Positions 47,019 to 56,065 of a DNA stretch of 64,000 nucleotides are shown one piece after another. Origin of the DNA: Bradyrhizobium sp. Ash2021. Its GTDB lineage: Bacteria > Pseudomonadota > Alphaproteobacteria > Rhizobiales > Xanthobacteraceae. Position numbers and translations under genes: made by a program. Numbering within the stretch: the first letter of the stretch is position 1; every line of letters begins with the position of its first letter. Where the stretch lies: NCBI RefSeq assembly GCF_031202265.1, contig NZ_CP100604.1:9158501-9222500 (forward strand). Reading direction: 5' to 3'. The notes under the pieces are model-generated. The model made no database searches. It saw only the letters and a program-made list of their open reading frames with translations, and had not been told where the DNA came from.

Positions 47019-47618
47019 ATGGCGAAATCAGACCAACCCACCACGATCAAGAAATACGCCAACCGGCGGCTTTATAATACCGGCACCAGCACCTATGTGA
47101 CGCTCGAGGATCTCGCGGCGATGGTGAAAGATGGCGAGGATTTCCTCGTCTATGACGCCAAGACCGGTGACGACATCACGCGATCGGTGCTGGCGCAGAT
47201 CATCTTCGAACAGGAAAACAAGGCAGGGCAGAATCTGCTGCCAACCACGTTCCTGCGCCAGCTGATCCGCTTTTACGGCGACAGCATGCAGATGGTGGTG
47301 CCGAAATATCTCGAGCAGTCGATCGACACGCTGACGCGCGAGCAGGAAAAATTCCGCAAGCAGCTCACCAACACGTTCAGCGGAACGCCCTTTGCTCCGC
47401 TCGAAGAGCATGTCCGCCGCAACATGGAATTGTTTCAGCAGACCTTCTCGATGTTCAAGCCGTTCGTGCCGCCGCGCGCTGGCGCAACCGCGCCCGAACC
47501 GGAGAAGGTCCCGGAGCCTGCCGTCGACGACGACAATATCGACGACCTTCGCCGCCAGATGAAGGAAATGCAGGAGCGCCTCGAGCGCATGTCGAAAGAG
47601 CCGAAGAAGGAAGAGTAG
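47019..47618 (+). CDS. phaR: Polyhydroxyalkanoate synthesis repressor PhaR
   Basis: 199 residues. It binds DNA and PHB: when granules form it leaves the DNA and phasin genes are induced. Residues 1-62 are the PHB_acc_N DNA-binding domain (TIKKYANRRLYNTGTSTYVT); then the PHB_acc domain (AGQNLLPTTFLRQLIRFYGD) and a C-terminal acidic coiled coil (LRRQMKEMQERLERMSKEPK). Divergent from phaA. The part from codon 57 onward is tandemly duplicated just downstream. Confidence 0.95.
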   Translation: MAKSDQPTTIKKYANRRLYNTGTSTYVTLEDLAAMVKDGEDFLVYDAKTGDDITRSVLAQIIFEQENKAGQNLLPTTFLRQLIRFYGDSMQMVVPKYLEQSIDTLTREQEKFRKQLTNTFSGTPFAPLEEHVRRNMELFQQTFSMFKPFVPPRAGATAPEPEKVPEPAVDDDNIDDLRRQMKEMQERLERMSKEPKKEE

Positions 47619-47660
47619 TTTTCTTCTTTCGTTGTTCTAAAAGCGCGAATCTTTCAGCAC

Positions 47661-47748
47661 GTCGTCCCCGCGAAAGCGGGGACCCATAACCACAAATCTT
47701 TGATTTTGCGAAGGCGTCTACCCAATCGCCTTATCGATAAGCCGCGGC
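47661..47748. repeat. Palindromic repeat (family 2, left part, truncated by the duplication)
   Basis: GTCGTCCCCGCGAAAGCGGG, GACCCATAACCA and the following bases up to GCCGCGGCG; the right arm is missing because the duplicated unit 2 begins here. The intact element is at 48214-48332. Confidence 0.75.
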
Positions 47749-48180
47749 GTGCTGGCGCAGATCATCTTCGAACAGGAAAACAAGGCAGGGCAGAATCTGC
47801 TGCCGACCACGTTCCTGCGCCAGCTGATCCGCTTCTATGGCGACAGCATGCAGATGGTGGTGCCGAAATATCTCGAGCAGTCGATCGACACGCTGACGCG
47901 CGAGCAGGAAAAATTCCGCAAGCAGCTCACCAACACGTTCAGCGGAACGCCCTTTGCTCCGCTCGAAGAGCATGTCCGCCGCAACATGGAATTGTTTCAG
48001 CAGACCTTCTCGATGTTCAAGCCGTTCGTGCCGCCGCGCGCTGGCGCAACCGCGCCCGAACCGGAGAAGGTCCCGGAGCCTGCCGTCGACGACGACAATA
48101 TCGACGACCTTCGCCGCCAGATGAAGGAAATGCAGGAGCGCCTCGAGCGCATGTCGAAAGAGCCGAAGAAGGAAGAGTAG
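47749..48180 (+). CDS. C-terminal-only PhaR copy (PHB_acc domain without DNA-binding domain)
   Basis: 143 codons starting with GTG at the duplication junction. The protein is identical to residues 57-199 of PhaR. It lacks the PHB_acc_N DNA-binding domain but keeps the PHB-binding/oligomerisation part and coiled coil. No ribosome-binding site is evident before the GTG, so it may not be translated, or it could be translated by read-through of the phaR mRNA. If made, it could form mixed oligomers with PhaR and titrate it. It may equally be a dead fragment under decay, although no disabling change is visible. Confidence 0.5.
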   Translation: MLAQIIFEQENKAGQNLLPTTFLRQLIRFYGDSMQMVVPKYLEQSIDTLTREQEKFRKQLTNTFSGTPFAPLEEHVRRNMELFQQTFSMFKPFVPPRAGATAPEPEKVPEPAVDDDNIDDLRRQMKEMQERLERMSKEPKKEE

Positions 48181-48213
48181 TTTTCTTCTTTCGAAACGCG
48201 AATCTTTCAGCAC

Positions 48214-48332
48214 GTCGTCCCCGCGAAAGCGGGGACCCATAACCATAAATCTTTGATATTGCGCGAAGGCGTCTACCCAATCGCCTTATCGATAAGCCGC
48301 GGCGTATGGGTCCCTGCTTTCGCAGGGACGAC
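48214..48332. repeat. Palindromic repeat (family 2, full)
   Basis: GTCGTCCCCGCGAAAGCGGG, GACCCATAACCA ... GCGTATGGGTCCCTGCTTTC, GCAGGGACGAC; the intact form of the element in which the phaR duplication has its right break. Confidence 0.8.
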
Positions 48333-48370
48333 GGCGGATAAAGTTGCGCTCGCTTGGCGCGAGACGACGC

Positions 48371-50062
48371 TCAGCTCGCCGCGGGCAGCACCGCTTCATC
48401 CGCCACGCTCCATGGCCGCTCCGGCGAAGCGAGTCCGATCAGGCGGCCCTGGATATAATCGCAGCCCCACTCGCGCAGCATGACCGCGGACTCTTCGTCC
48501 TGCACCCATTCCGCGACCGTCTTGATCTGCAGCCGGCGCGCCAGATCGATCAGCGTCTGCACGAAGGCGCGGTCGTCCGCCGAGCGCGCGATGTTCTGCA
48601 CGAAGGCGCCGTCGATCTTGACGATGTCGACACCGAGCTTGCGCAGGTTGCGGAACGAGGTGTAGCCGGCGCCGAAATCGTCGATCGCGATCCGGCTGCC
48701 GAAATTCTTCAGCCGCGTCACGAAACCTCTGATGTCGTCGATATCCTGGATCGCGACGGTTTCGGTGATTTCGACGATCAGCCGTTCGCCGACGCCGGGG
48801 CTCGCCCGCATCAGCGACTCAATCGTGCTCCACCAGTCCGGATCCATCGTGGTGTCGGGCGAGATGTTGAGCGAGAGCCGCACATTCGGCGACGCCGCCA
48901 ATTCCGCCACCGCGAGTTCGAGCACGCGGTGATCGACCAGCCGTATCAGGCCCAATCGCTCCGCGACCGGAACGATATCCGGCGCCAGCAGCGCCTGGCC
49001 GTCGTCCTGCTCCATCCGCACCAGGCACTCGTAGAACGCCGGCTGCCGCGAGCGCGCCTCGACCACCGGCTCATACGCGGTCACGATCCGGCGTTCGTTG
49101 AGGGCGGTCACGATCTCGTCGGTGACCCGGATATTGACGCGGCGCTGGGCGTCGCGTTCGACGTTCGGCCGCCACAGCGCGAACGATCCGGCGCGGCGGC
49201 GTTTGGCCCCGTCGAGCGTTTCCTGGGCGCGGTTGACCGCCTCGTCGGCATTTTTGGCATAGCGCGGCACGCTGATCGCGCCGATCGACGCGGTGACCGA
49301 CACCGGTCCGGATTTGGTCGGCACCACCTCGTCGCGAATGCCGGCGAGGAACCGTTCCGCCGCGACGTTGGTGTCGTCGACGGTGCAGTTGCGCAGGATC
49401 AGTCCGAATTTGTTGCCGGAAAACCGCCCGAGCACGTCGCCGCCGCGCAAGCGGGTGCGAATGCGTTTTCCGACTTCGGCAATCACGGCGTCGGCGACAT
49501 CGAAGCCGAAGGCATCGTTGACCCGCGCCAGATGATCGATGCCGATCAGCATGAAGGCGCAGGACGAACGCAAGCGTGCGGTTTCCTCAATCGCCTCGGC
49601 CAGCGAGGCGATCAGATGGGTGCGGTTGAGTTCGCCGGTCAGCGGATCGTGCCGCGAAAGTTTGAGCAATTGTTCATCGCGGGCGCGGCGCTCATTGTTG
49701 ACGCGGACGATGCCTTGCGCACGCGCGGGCTTGCCGTCGGGGCCGGCAAACCAGCACCCGGTTTCCTCGATCCAGATCACCGGCGCGGACGTCGAGTTCC
49801 GCACGCCATATTCGATTCGGTAGGCCACGCCTTCGCCGCCGCGCGGTGGCCCCGACTGCGCGAGCGCGTCGAAGCGGACCGAGCGCGCCGGCTCGATCAA
49901 CTTGGCGAACTCGGCGCCGCTGGCCAGCGTGGCCGGGGGAATGTCGGTGAAGACCTGGGCAGCGTTGTCGCTCCAGGCGATGGTATCGGTAGCCAAATCC
50001 CAGACGAAGGCCGCCTGCTCGAGCGAAGCGAGGATGCTGGAGGCTTGCGGGACAGAGGGCAT
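48371..50062 (-). CDS. EAL-domain c-di-GMP phosphodiesterase with degenerate GGDEF and PAS-like domain
   Basis: 563 residues from the ATG at 50060-50062 (ACGAGGCG before it). Residues 1-125 are PAS-like (WDLATDTIAWSDNAAQVF). The GGDEF domain (about 130-290) carries SGNKF at 215-219 instead of GGDEF, so it should not make c-di-GMP. The EAL domain (about 310-555) reads ECL at 345-347 but keeps Asn399, Glu431, Asp461/Asp462 (IDDFGAGYTSF), Lys482, Glu518 and Gln538, so phosphodiesterase activity is plausible, with the GGDEF part as a possible GTP sensor. Confidence 0.92.
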   Translation of the reverse strand: MPSVPQASSILASLEQAAFVWDLATDTIAWSDNAAQVFTDIPPATLASGAEFAKLIEPARSVRFDALAQSGPPRGGEGVAYRIEYGVRNSTSAPVIWIEETGCWFAGPDGKPARAQGIVRVNNERRARDEQLLKLSRHDPLTGELNRTHLIASLAEAIEETARLRSSCAFMLIGIDHLARVNDAFGFDVADAVIAEVGKRIRTRLRGGDVLGRFSGNKFGLILRNCTVDDTNVAAERFLAGIRDEVVPTKSGPVSVTASIGAISVPRYAKNADEAVNRAQETLDGAKRRRAGSFALWRPNVERDAQRRVNIRVTDEIVTALNERRIVTAYEPVVEARSRQPAFYECLVRMEQDDGQALLAPDIVPVAERLGLIRLVDHRVLELAVAELAASPNVRLSLNISPDTTMDPDWWSTIESLMRASPGVGERLIVEITETVAIQDIDDIRGFVTRLKNFGSRIAIDDFGAGYTSFRNLRKLGVDIVKIDGAFVQNIARSADDRAFVQTLIDLARRLQIKTVAEWVQDEESAVMLREWGCDYIQGRLIGLASPERPWSVADEAVLPAAS

Positions 50063-50245
50063 CAAATTCGCCTCGTTTCGGCACACCGCCGGGTGATTCT
50101 AACATCCCAAGGATAGTGGCTGTTGCGAATCGCACGCTAGGCAAAGTTGATAAATAATCTGGAAACCATGTTTCAAACCATTCTCACACCCGCCGGGAAC
50201 GATCTACAACGAACCGGCATAGGGCTTGCGAGGGTCAGATCGCAG

Positions 50246-50260
50246 GGGACGTAACGTCCC
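50246..50260. promoter_or_regulatory. 15-bp palindrome in a divergent promoter region
   Basis: GGGACGTAACGTCCC, perfectly symmetric about one A, lies 34-48 bp before the plus-strand gene at 50294 and about 184 bp from the EAL gene start. A second ACGT follows (AAAACGTGAC). Possible operator; no family is assigned. Confidence 0.3.
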
Positions 50261-50293
50261 AAAACGTGACATTTCAGTCGGTTACGGTGTGCG

Positions 50294-50575
50294 ATGCTGG
50301 ATATCGATCGATCAGAGCAGGTGTTGGATGGCGAGGTCCTGGATGACGCTGGGCCCGCCTCTGTCGAGCTCGTGCCGGTGACCGCGTCGGTGCATTGGTT
50401 GCCGAAACGCCCCCTCACGCGCCCCGATCCGGGCTTTGTCACCCAACTGATCGCGACCGCCGAGCAGGCGCCGCAGACCCGAAGCCTGCGCCGGGCCTCG
50501 CTGGCCGACGCGCAGATCGCTTACGGTCCGCACCCGCGCCCGCGGGTCGGCTTCCGGACCCGGCAAATTATTTGA
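50294..50575 (+). CDS. Hypothetical protein
   Basis: 93 residues. The C-terminal half (HWLPKRPLTRPDPGFVTQLI, QTRSLRRASLADAQIAYGPH) looks like a conserved short protein of Bradyrhizobiaceae. No membrane helix, no metal site and no family I can name. Its stop is 1 bp from the stop of the convergent membrane protein gene. The ribosome-binding site is weak. Confidence 0.55.
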   Translation: MLDIDRSEQVLDGEVLDDAGPASVELVPVTASVHWLPKRPLTRPDPGFVTQLIATAEQAPQTRSLRRASLADAQIAYGPHPRPRVGFRTRQII

Positions 50576-50576
50576 G

Positions 50577-51191
50577 TTAGCGCTGCGGTGTATCCGGCGA
50601 TGGGCTACCGCCCGGCTGCAGTCCCGGGGATTGCACCGCAGGCTGCGCCAGCGTCGGTTCGTGGTGATCCAGCAGCACGGATTCGGCGACGGAGGCTGCG
50701 GGCGGCACCGATGCCGCAGGCGCGTGGACCGGTTCGAATTGAGGCTCGGCCACCGGCGGATCGGCTTTCGGATCAGCTTTTCTCGCGCTCTTTCTGGAAA
50801 CGGTGGCGGGCGAGGTCGCGAGCGCTGACCGGCGCGTGCGCAGCGCAATGCCGGACAGGAAATCGACCAGCGCCAGCAGCGTCAGCAGGCAATAGGTAGA
50901 GGTTGCGAATTTCGGCCACAGCACGAATTCGGCCGCGGCCGCGCCGAACACGATCAGCGACAGCAAATGGTCGGTGAGATATTTCGCGCCGGGACGCGCG
51001 CCCTTGATGACTTCGAACAGCAATAGCAGAATGCCGAGCCCGAGCAGAATGTCGCTCAGCGTCACCTGCCATTCCGCACCCGACACTAATGTCAGCTTGA
51101 TCAGCGGATCGGCGAAGGACACGCCGGGCATCAGGAAGACGATGATGTTGTAGACCGCGAGCGGAATCAGAAGCAGCGGAAAGCCGATCAT
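50577..51191 (-). CDS. Hypothetical four-helix membrane protein
   Basis: 204 residues from the ATG at 51189-51191. Helices at about 2-20 (IGFPLLLIPLAVYNIIVFLM), 42-60 (LSDILLGLGILLLLFEVIKG), 72-90 and 95-115, then a disordered Pro/Ala/Ser-rich cytoplasmic tail. Similar proteins occur next to rpmF in Rhizobiales. Function unknown. Confidence 0.72.
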   Translation of the reverse strand: MIGFPLLLIPLAVYNIIVFLMPGVSFADPLIKLTLVSGAEWQVTLSDILLGLGILLLLFEVIKGARPGAKYLTDHLLSLIVFGAAAAEFVLWPKFATSTYCLLTLLALVDFLSGIALRTRRSALATSPATVSRKSARKADPKADPPVAEPQFEPVHAPAASVPPAASVAESVLLDHHEPTLAQPAVQSPGLQPGGSPSPDTPQR

Positions 51192-51285
51192 CGGCGAGGC
51201 CCTGTTGGTAGAACCGGAACATTCCCTGGTGCGGCGCTGTCCGCGCCGCCACCGGGAACTGTCATACCTCTCGGTGGTCGAATTC

Positions 51286-51310
51286 GGGCAGGCGCCGCAG
51301 CGCCCTGCCC
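51286..51310 (-). terminator. Hairpin downstream of rpmF
   Basis: GGGCAGGCGC, loop CGCA, GCGCCCTGCCC with one bulged base, just past the rpmF stop. There is no U-tract on the minus strand, so it may be a weak or factor-assisted terminator. Confidence 0.4.
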
Positions 51311-51321
51311 GCAAAGCCCGA

Positions 51322-51507
51322 TCAGGACTCTTTCTTGGCCTTCAGGACCTGCCGGCCCTTGTACATGCCGGTCTTGAGGTCGAGGTGGTGCGGACGGCGC
51401 AATTCGCCGGAATCCTTGTCCTCGGCATAGGTCGGCTTCTTGAGCGCATCCGCCGAGCGGCGCATGCCACGACGCGACGGCGAGGTTTTTCTTCTGGGAA
51501 CGGCCAT
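51322..51507 (-). CDS. rpmF: 50S ribosomal protein L32
   Basis: 61 residues. [20 protein letters not shown] and the [18 protein letters not shown] ending are the alphaproteobacterial L32 pattern; the Cys pair of zinc-binding L32 forms is absent, as usual in this group. Component of the large ribosomal subunit near the peptidyl transferase exit. Confidence 0.96.
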   Translation of the reverse strand: MAVPRRKTSPSRRGMRRSADALKKPTYAEDKDSGELRRPHHLDLKTGMYKGRQVLKAKKES

Positions 51508-51662
51508 AACGGTCCTCTAGGGGTGTTGTCGGAGGGCATCGTCCGGGTGCGGACGCCCGGCGCTTATCCCGCGCGGGCTGAAATGCCGATAAGGCCGCGC
51601 TTATAGAGGATGGGGTGGCGTAAAGCTAGGCCGGGTTGCGGTTAAAACGGCCAAAAATTGGC

Positions 51663-52334
<672 letters not shown>

Positions 52335-52520
52335 ATCAGGATGCTTCCGGTTCGAGCCGCCCGGCCCCGGGGCCGATGAACAAGCCCGTATCAGCTGACA
52401 TCTCCATGATAATTACCGGTTTTTCCAGCCCTTTTAAGGCGTTTCCGGCCGGCCAGCGGAATTGACGAAGCCAGTGGCATCAACGATTGTCCGGCCGAAA
52501 TCGATCTGGAGTTATTCTTG

Positions 52521-53444
52521 ATGACGACCGCTACTATTGCAGACTTCTCGAAACGACTGGACCAGACCGCGGAGGATACCGAAGCCCTGCTGGCAAGATT
52601 GTTGTCCGACGCGCTGTTGCCCGACGAGATCGCGCGGCCGAAGCGGCTGATGGACGCCATGCGCTATTCCAGCCTCGGCGGAGGAAAGCGGTTGCGGCCG
52701 TTTCTGGTGGTCGAGAGCTCGGCCGTGTTCGGCGTCGGCCGCGAGGCCGCGCTTTTGGCCGGTGCCGCGCTCGAATGCATCCACTGCTATTCGCTGATCC
52801 ATGACGACCTGCCCGCGATGGACAACAGCGATCTGCGCCGCGGCCGGCCGACGCTGCACAAGAAGACCGACGACGCCACCGCGATCCTCGCCGGCGACGG
52901 GCTGTTGACGCTGGCGTTCGACATCATCACCCGCGACCAGATCCACAAGGACCCAACGGTCCGCCTGCTGCTGACCCAGGCGCTGGCGCGCGCATCGGGC
53001 CTTGGCGGCATGGTCGGCGGCCAGATGCTCGACCTCGCCGGCGAAGGCCGGTTCGGCGACCGCGAGCCGGTCGACGTCGCCCGCCTGCAGCAGATGAAGA
53101 CCGGCGCGCTGTTGCGCTATGGCTGCATCGCCGGCGCGATCCTCGGCCAGTCCACGCCGAAACAATATCAGGCGCTCGACGATTACGGCCGCGCGCTCGG
53201 CGAAGCGTTCCAGATCGCCGACGATCTGCTCGACGTCGAGGGCGATGCCGCCGCCCTCGGCAAGCAGACCGGCCAGGACGCAGCGCTCGGCAAAACCACC
53301 TTCGTCACCCAGCTCGGCATCGACGGCGCCAGGCAGCGCGTGCGCGACCTTTTGGCGCGCGCCGATTCGGCGCTGTCGATCTTCGGCGCCAGGGGTGACG
53401 TGCTGCGGGCGGCGGCGCACTTTGTCGCCGAACGCAAGAGCTAG
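52521..53444 (+). CDS. Polyprenyl synthetase (geranyl/farnesyl diphosphate synthase type)
   Basis: 307 residues from the ATG at 52521 (GGAG nine nt before). Condenses isopentenyl diphosphate with allylic diphosphates. First Asp-rich motif DDLPAMD (95-101, the DDx4D form with insert typical of bacterial FPP synthases), second ADDLLDVEG near residue 225; GGKRLRP binds IPP. The two residues before the first motif and its DDx4D form fit IspA; chain length cannot be fixed from sequence alone. Confidence 0.92.
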   Translation: MTTATIADFSKRLDQTAEDTEALLARLLSDALLPDEIARPKRLMDAMRYSSLGGGKRLRPFLVVESSAVFGVGREAALLAGAALECIHCYSLIHDDLPAMDNSDLRRGRPTLHKKTDDATAILAGDGLLTLAFDIITRDQIHKDPTVRLLLTQALARASGLGGMVGGQMLDLAGEGRFGDREPVDVARLQQMKTGALLRYGCIAGAILGQSTPKQYQALDDYGRALGEAFQIADDLLDVEGDAAALGKQTGQDAALGKTTFVTQLGIDGARQRVRDLLARADSALSIFGARGDVLRAAAHFVAERKS

Positions 53445-53496
53445 GGAACCAGATGCCCGGCAAGGAATTCGAGGAACGCCTTCATCGATTCAGGAA

Positions 53497-54135
53497 ATGC
53501 CGAAGCCGGTCCGCGTGGTCTATGGGCGGCCGCGCACCTTCATTTCGATTCTGATCGGGATCGTCGCGTTCTTCCTGCTGCCCGGCTCGCTGCGGCTGGT
53601 GACGCGGGCGCTGATCGGCTGGGACGTCTTCGTCGCGTTCTATCTAGTGCTGGTCTTCACCATGGTCTTGAGCAGCGGCGTCCGGCATGTCCGGCTCAAC
53701 GCGGCGCTGCAGGACGATGGCCGTTTTCTGATTCTTTTGGTGACGGCGCTCGGCGCCTTTGCCAGCATCGCCGCCATCGTGTTCGAACTCGGCGCCTCGA
53801 ACCGCAGCGTCCCCGGGCTGGCGCTGGCGACGGGGACGATCGCGCTGTCATGGGCGGCGGTGCACACCGCGTTTTCGCTGCACTACGCCCACGAATTTTA
53901 CCGCGGCGACAAACCCGGCGGCCTGCAGTTTCCGAGCGGCGACCAGCATGCCGATGCCGACTATTGGGATTTTATTTATTTCTCGTTCGTGATCGGCATG
54001 ACCGCGCAGGTGTCAGACGTCGGCATCACCGACAAGATCATCCGCCGCACGGCGACCGTGCACGGGATCATCTCGTTCGTGTTCAATACTGCGCTGGTGG
54101 CGTTGATGGTGAACATCGCCGCGAGTGCGATCTAG
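53497..54135 (+). CDS. DUF1345 family membrane protein
   Basis: 212 residues from the ATG at 53497 (AGGAA before it). About six membrane helices. GTIALSWAAVHTAFSLHYAH, EFYRG, FPSGDQHADADYWDFIYFSF and FVIGMTAQVSDVGITDK are the DUF1345 signature. Function unknown. Separated from the prenyl synthase by 52 bp. Confidence 0.9.
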   Translation: MPKPVRVVYGRPRTFISILIGIVAFFLLPGSLRLVTRALIGWDVFVAFYLVLVFTMVLSSGVRHVRLNAALQDDGRFLILLVTALGAFASIAAIVFELGASNRSVPGLALATGTIALSWAAVHTAFSLHYAHEFYRGDKPGGLQFPSGDQHADADYWDFIYFSFVIGMTAQVSDVGITDKIIRRTATVHGIISFVFNTALVALMVNIAASAI

Positions 54136-54211
54136 CGAAGCGCGCGAAATCCATCCTCGTCGTCCCGGCCTTAAGCTGGGACTCAGCGTGTTCGATAACA
54201 CGCAGCCGTGG

Positions 54212-55975
54212 TTATGGGCACTTTCCTGACATGATGGCGCTGTTCGTGTTGCAACCCCAAACACGTTGTTCGCCGGTAAGCGGCTCGCCCGACTGGCCCA
54301 TACCCGGTAAACCGGCAGCCGTTCGCGGTGAAGTCGGTGCATGGGAAGGCCTGGCAATAACTCGCTTTGCTTCCGGCCTGTCGCGCCTGGCGACCGGCTT
54401 TCTCGCCGTCCGCTTCTCGCATTCATTATCGTCGTTGAGGAACGCGCCTTCGGCGCAGGCGATCTTGCTGCAACGGTCGCCATCGGCCTTGAAACCGCGC
54501 TCGCAGACCAGCGGGCAGACCCGCGACGTCTTCAGCTTGATCGCATCGAGCGCATCGGTGCTGGCCAGCCTGGTGTCGAATTTGGTCTTGGCATAGCGGT
54601 TGAACAGCATGAGCGAACGCTGCGATGACGAATTCCAGTCACCATCAGCGGCGCCGGTCAGGCAGCCGACGCGGCGCAGTTCAGCCTGCACCGATTTGGT
54701 GACATCGGCCTGCGGCGGCCCGGCGTTCAGGGCTGCAAGGTTCATCTCCTTGTCGGCGGGTGCCGGAGCGGCAGCGGTCTTGTCGGACGGGAGCGTTTCG
54801 GCCGCGGCGCGTTTCTGCTCGGCAGCGGCGGCCTGATCCTGGGCAATCTGCTTGGCTTTCTCGGCCGCAAGGCGCGCCTGCTCGGCGGCCCCGGCGGCGG
54901 CGTCAGCCTTGGCCTGCTGCGCCTTCTGCGCGCCTTCGGCGACGAGCCGCGCGCGCTCCTGTTCGGCCAGCCGTGCCTTTTCGGTGGCGGCGACCCGGGT
55001 TTCCTCGGCGGCAATCTTCTCAAGCTGAAGCTTTGCCAAGCTTGCGTAGAATCCGTCCGGATATTGCGCGAGGAAAGCATTCAGCGCGCTCTTGTTGCCG
55101 ACCTGCAGCGCCAGCTCGTAGTCGCGGCGGGCCTCGCTCTGCGCCGTGGGCGCGGGTGGCTGCGCCGCTCGGGCCGGCGCGGGAACCAGCGGCACGTCGT
55201 CGCCACCGAGCGAACCATAGACGAACGGCTCCTGCCGGTTGCCGGTGCTCTTGAGCACGTCGTCGCGAACAAACCCGAAGGCGCGCCGCACATCGAGCCC
55301 CGGCGTCGTCAGATGCCTCGACAGCGCGATCGTGAACGGGCTGTTTTTGCCGTCGCCGTCGGCCGCCGTCGAGCCGGCCTTGGCGGAATAGGCGATCAGC
55401 ATGTTCGGGCTGCTCGGCTCGACCTTGGCCAGCCCCTGCCCGATCGCGCGCGACGCCACCGTCCGTTTCATGCTCTTGGCAAAGGGATTGTCGCGGCAGG
55501 CGTCGAGAATCACGAGCCGCAATTTCCGGACCGGCTCGATCGCGATCAGGATGCGGTCGAGCGAAAACGCTTCGTCATAGACGTCGGTGTCGCGCTCCAG
55601 CCTTGCGTCCACCGGAATCAGATAATTGGCGCCGTCCACCTCGATGCCATGACCGGCGTAGTAAACCACGGCGATATCGGCGTCGCGCGCGCGGTCGGCG
55701 AAGTCGCGCAGCGCGCGGCGGGTCTCGGCCGCCAGAAGATCGCGGCGGAAATCGACGACATCGAAGCCGGCGTCCTTCAGCGTCGCCGCCATCACGGTAC
55801 CGTCATTGACCGGGTTGGTCAGCGCCGCGACGTTTTGATAGGCGGAATTGGCGAGCACCAGCGCCACGCGCTTCTCGGCAAAGGCCGGCTGGCACAGCAA
55901 CAGCAGTGCGGCAGCCAAAAATCCGAGGAAAAATCGAGGGAAAAAGCGATCCAATCTTAGCGATCCCGATTTCAT
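54212..55975 (-). CDS. Secreted caspase-family protein (peptidase C14)
   Basis: 587 residues. Signal peptide 1-33 (GFLAAALLLLCQPAFA). Caspase/metacaspase domain about 34-265 with the catalytic dyad His109 (VVYYAGHGIE) and Cys160 (VILDACRDNPF). Then a long Ala/Glu/Lys-rich coiled coil (about 295-400) and a C-terminal Cys-rich region (QRSLMLFNRYAKT and CPLVCERGFKADGDRCSK-type motifs) as in extracellular adhesion or peptidoglycan-facing proteins. Bradyrhizobium has several such proteins. The dyad is intact, so protease activity is plausible; substrate and trigger are unknown. Confidence 0.9.
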   Translation of the reverse strand: MKSGSLRLDRFFPRFFLGFLAAALLLLCQPAFAEKRVALVLANSAYQNVAALTNPVNDGTVMAATLKDAGFDVVDFRRDLLAAETRRALRDFADRARDADIAVVYYAGHGIEVDGANYLIPVDARLERDTDVYDEAFSLDRILIAIEPVRKLRLVILDACRDNPFAKSMKRTVASRAIGQGLAKVEPSSPNMLIAYSAKAGSTAADGDGKNSPFTIALSRHLTTPGLDVRRAFGFVRDDVLKSTGNRQEPFVYGSLGGDDVPLVPAPARAAQPPAPTAQSEARRDYELALQVGNKSALNAFLAQYPDGFYASLAKLQLEKIAAEETRVAATEKARLAEQERARLVAEGAQKAQQAKADAAAGAAEQARLAAEKAKQIAQDQAAAAEQKRAAAETLPSDKTAAAPAPADKEMNLAALNAGPPQADVTKSVQAELRRVGCLTGAADGDWNSSSQRSLMLFNRYAKTKFDTRLASTDALDAIKLKTSRVCPLVCERGFKADGDRCSKIACAEGAFLNDDNECEKRTARKPVARRDRPEAKRVIARPSHAPTSPRTAAGLPGMGQSGEPLTGEQRVWGCNTNSAIMSGKCP

Positions 55976-56065
55976 GATCCGCTTCCGGAACTCGCACGTT
56001 CTAACACACCCGCATGCCTACCAGAAGCCGCAGCCGGGCTTTGTGAGTTATGTCACGATCCGCGA

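Larger units (their letters stand above)
47187..48302 (+). repeat. Tandem duplication of phaR 3' part plus half a palindromic element
   Basis: Unit 1 is 47187-47748, unit 2 is 47749-48302. Each runs from codon 57 of phaR (GTGCTGGCGCAGATCATC) through the stop to CTTATCGATAAGCCGCGGCG. The junction shows at most two or three bases of shared sequence (CGT/GTG), so the event was not homology-driven. Coding differences seen are synonymous (for example CCA/CCG, TTT/TTC, TAC/TAT). Confidence 0.92.

Noticed and set aside
48344..50116. 590-codon plus-strand frame
   Set aside because: Antisense shadow of the GGDEF-EAL gene; no motif, and Arg/His/Asp-rich composition.
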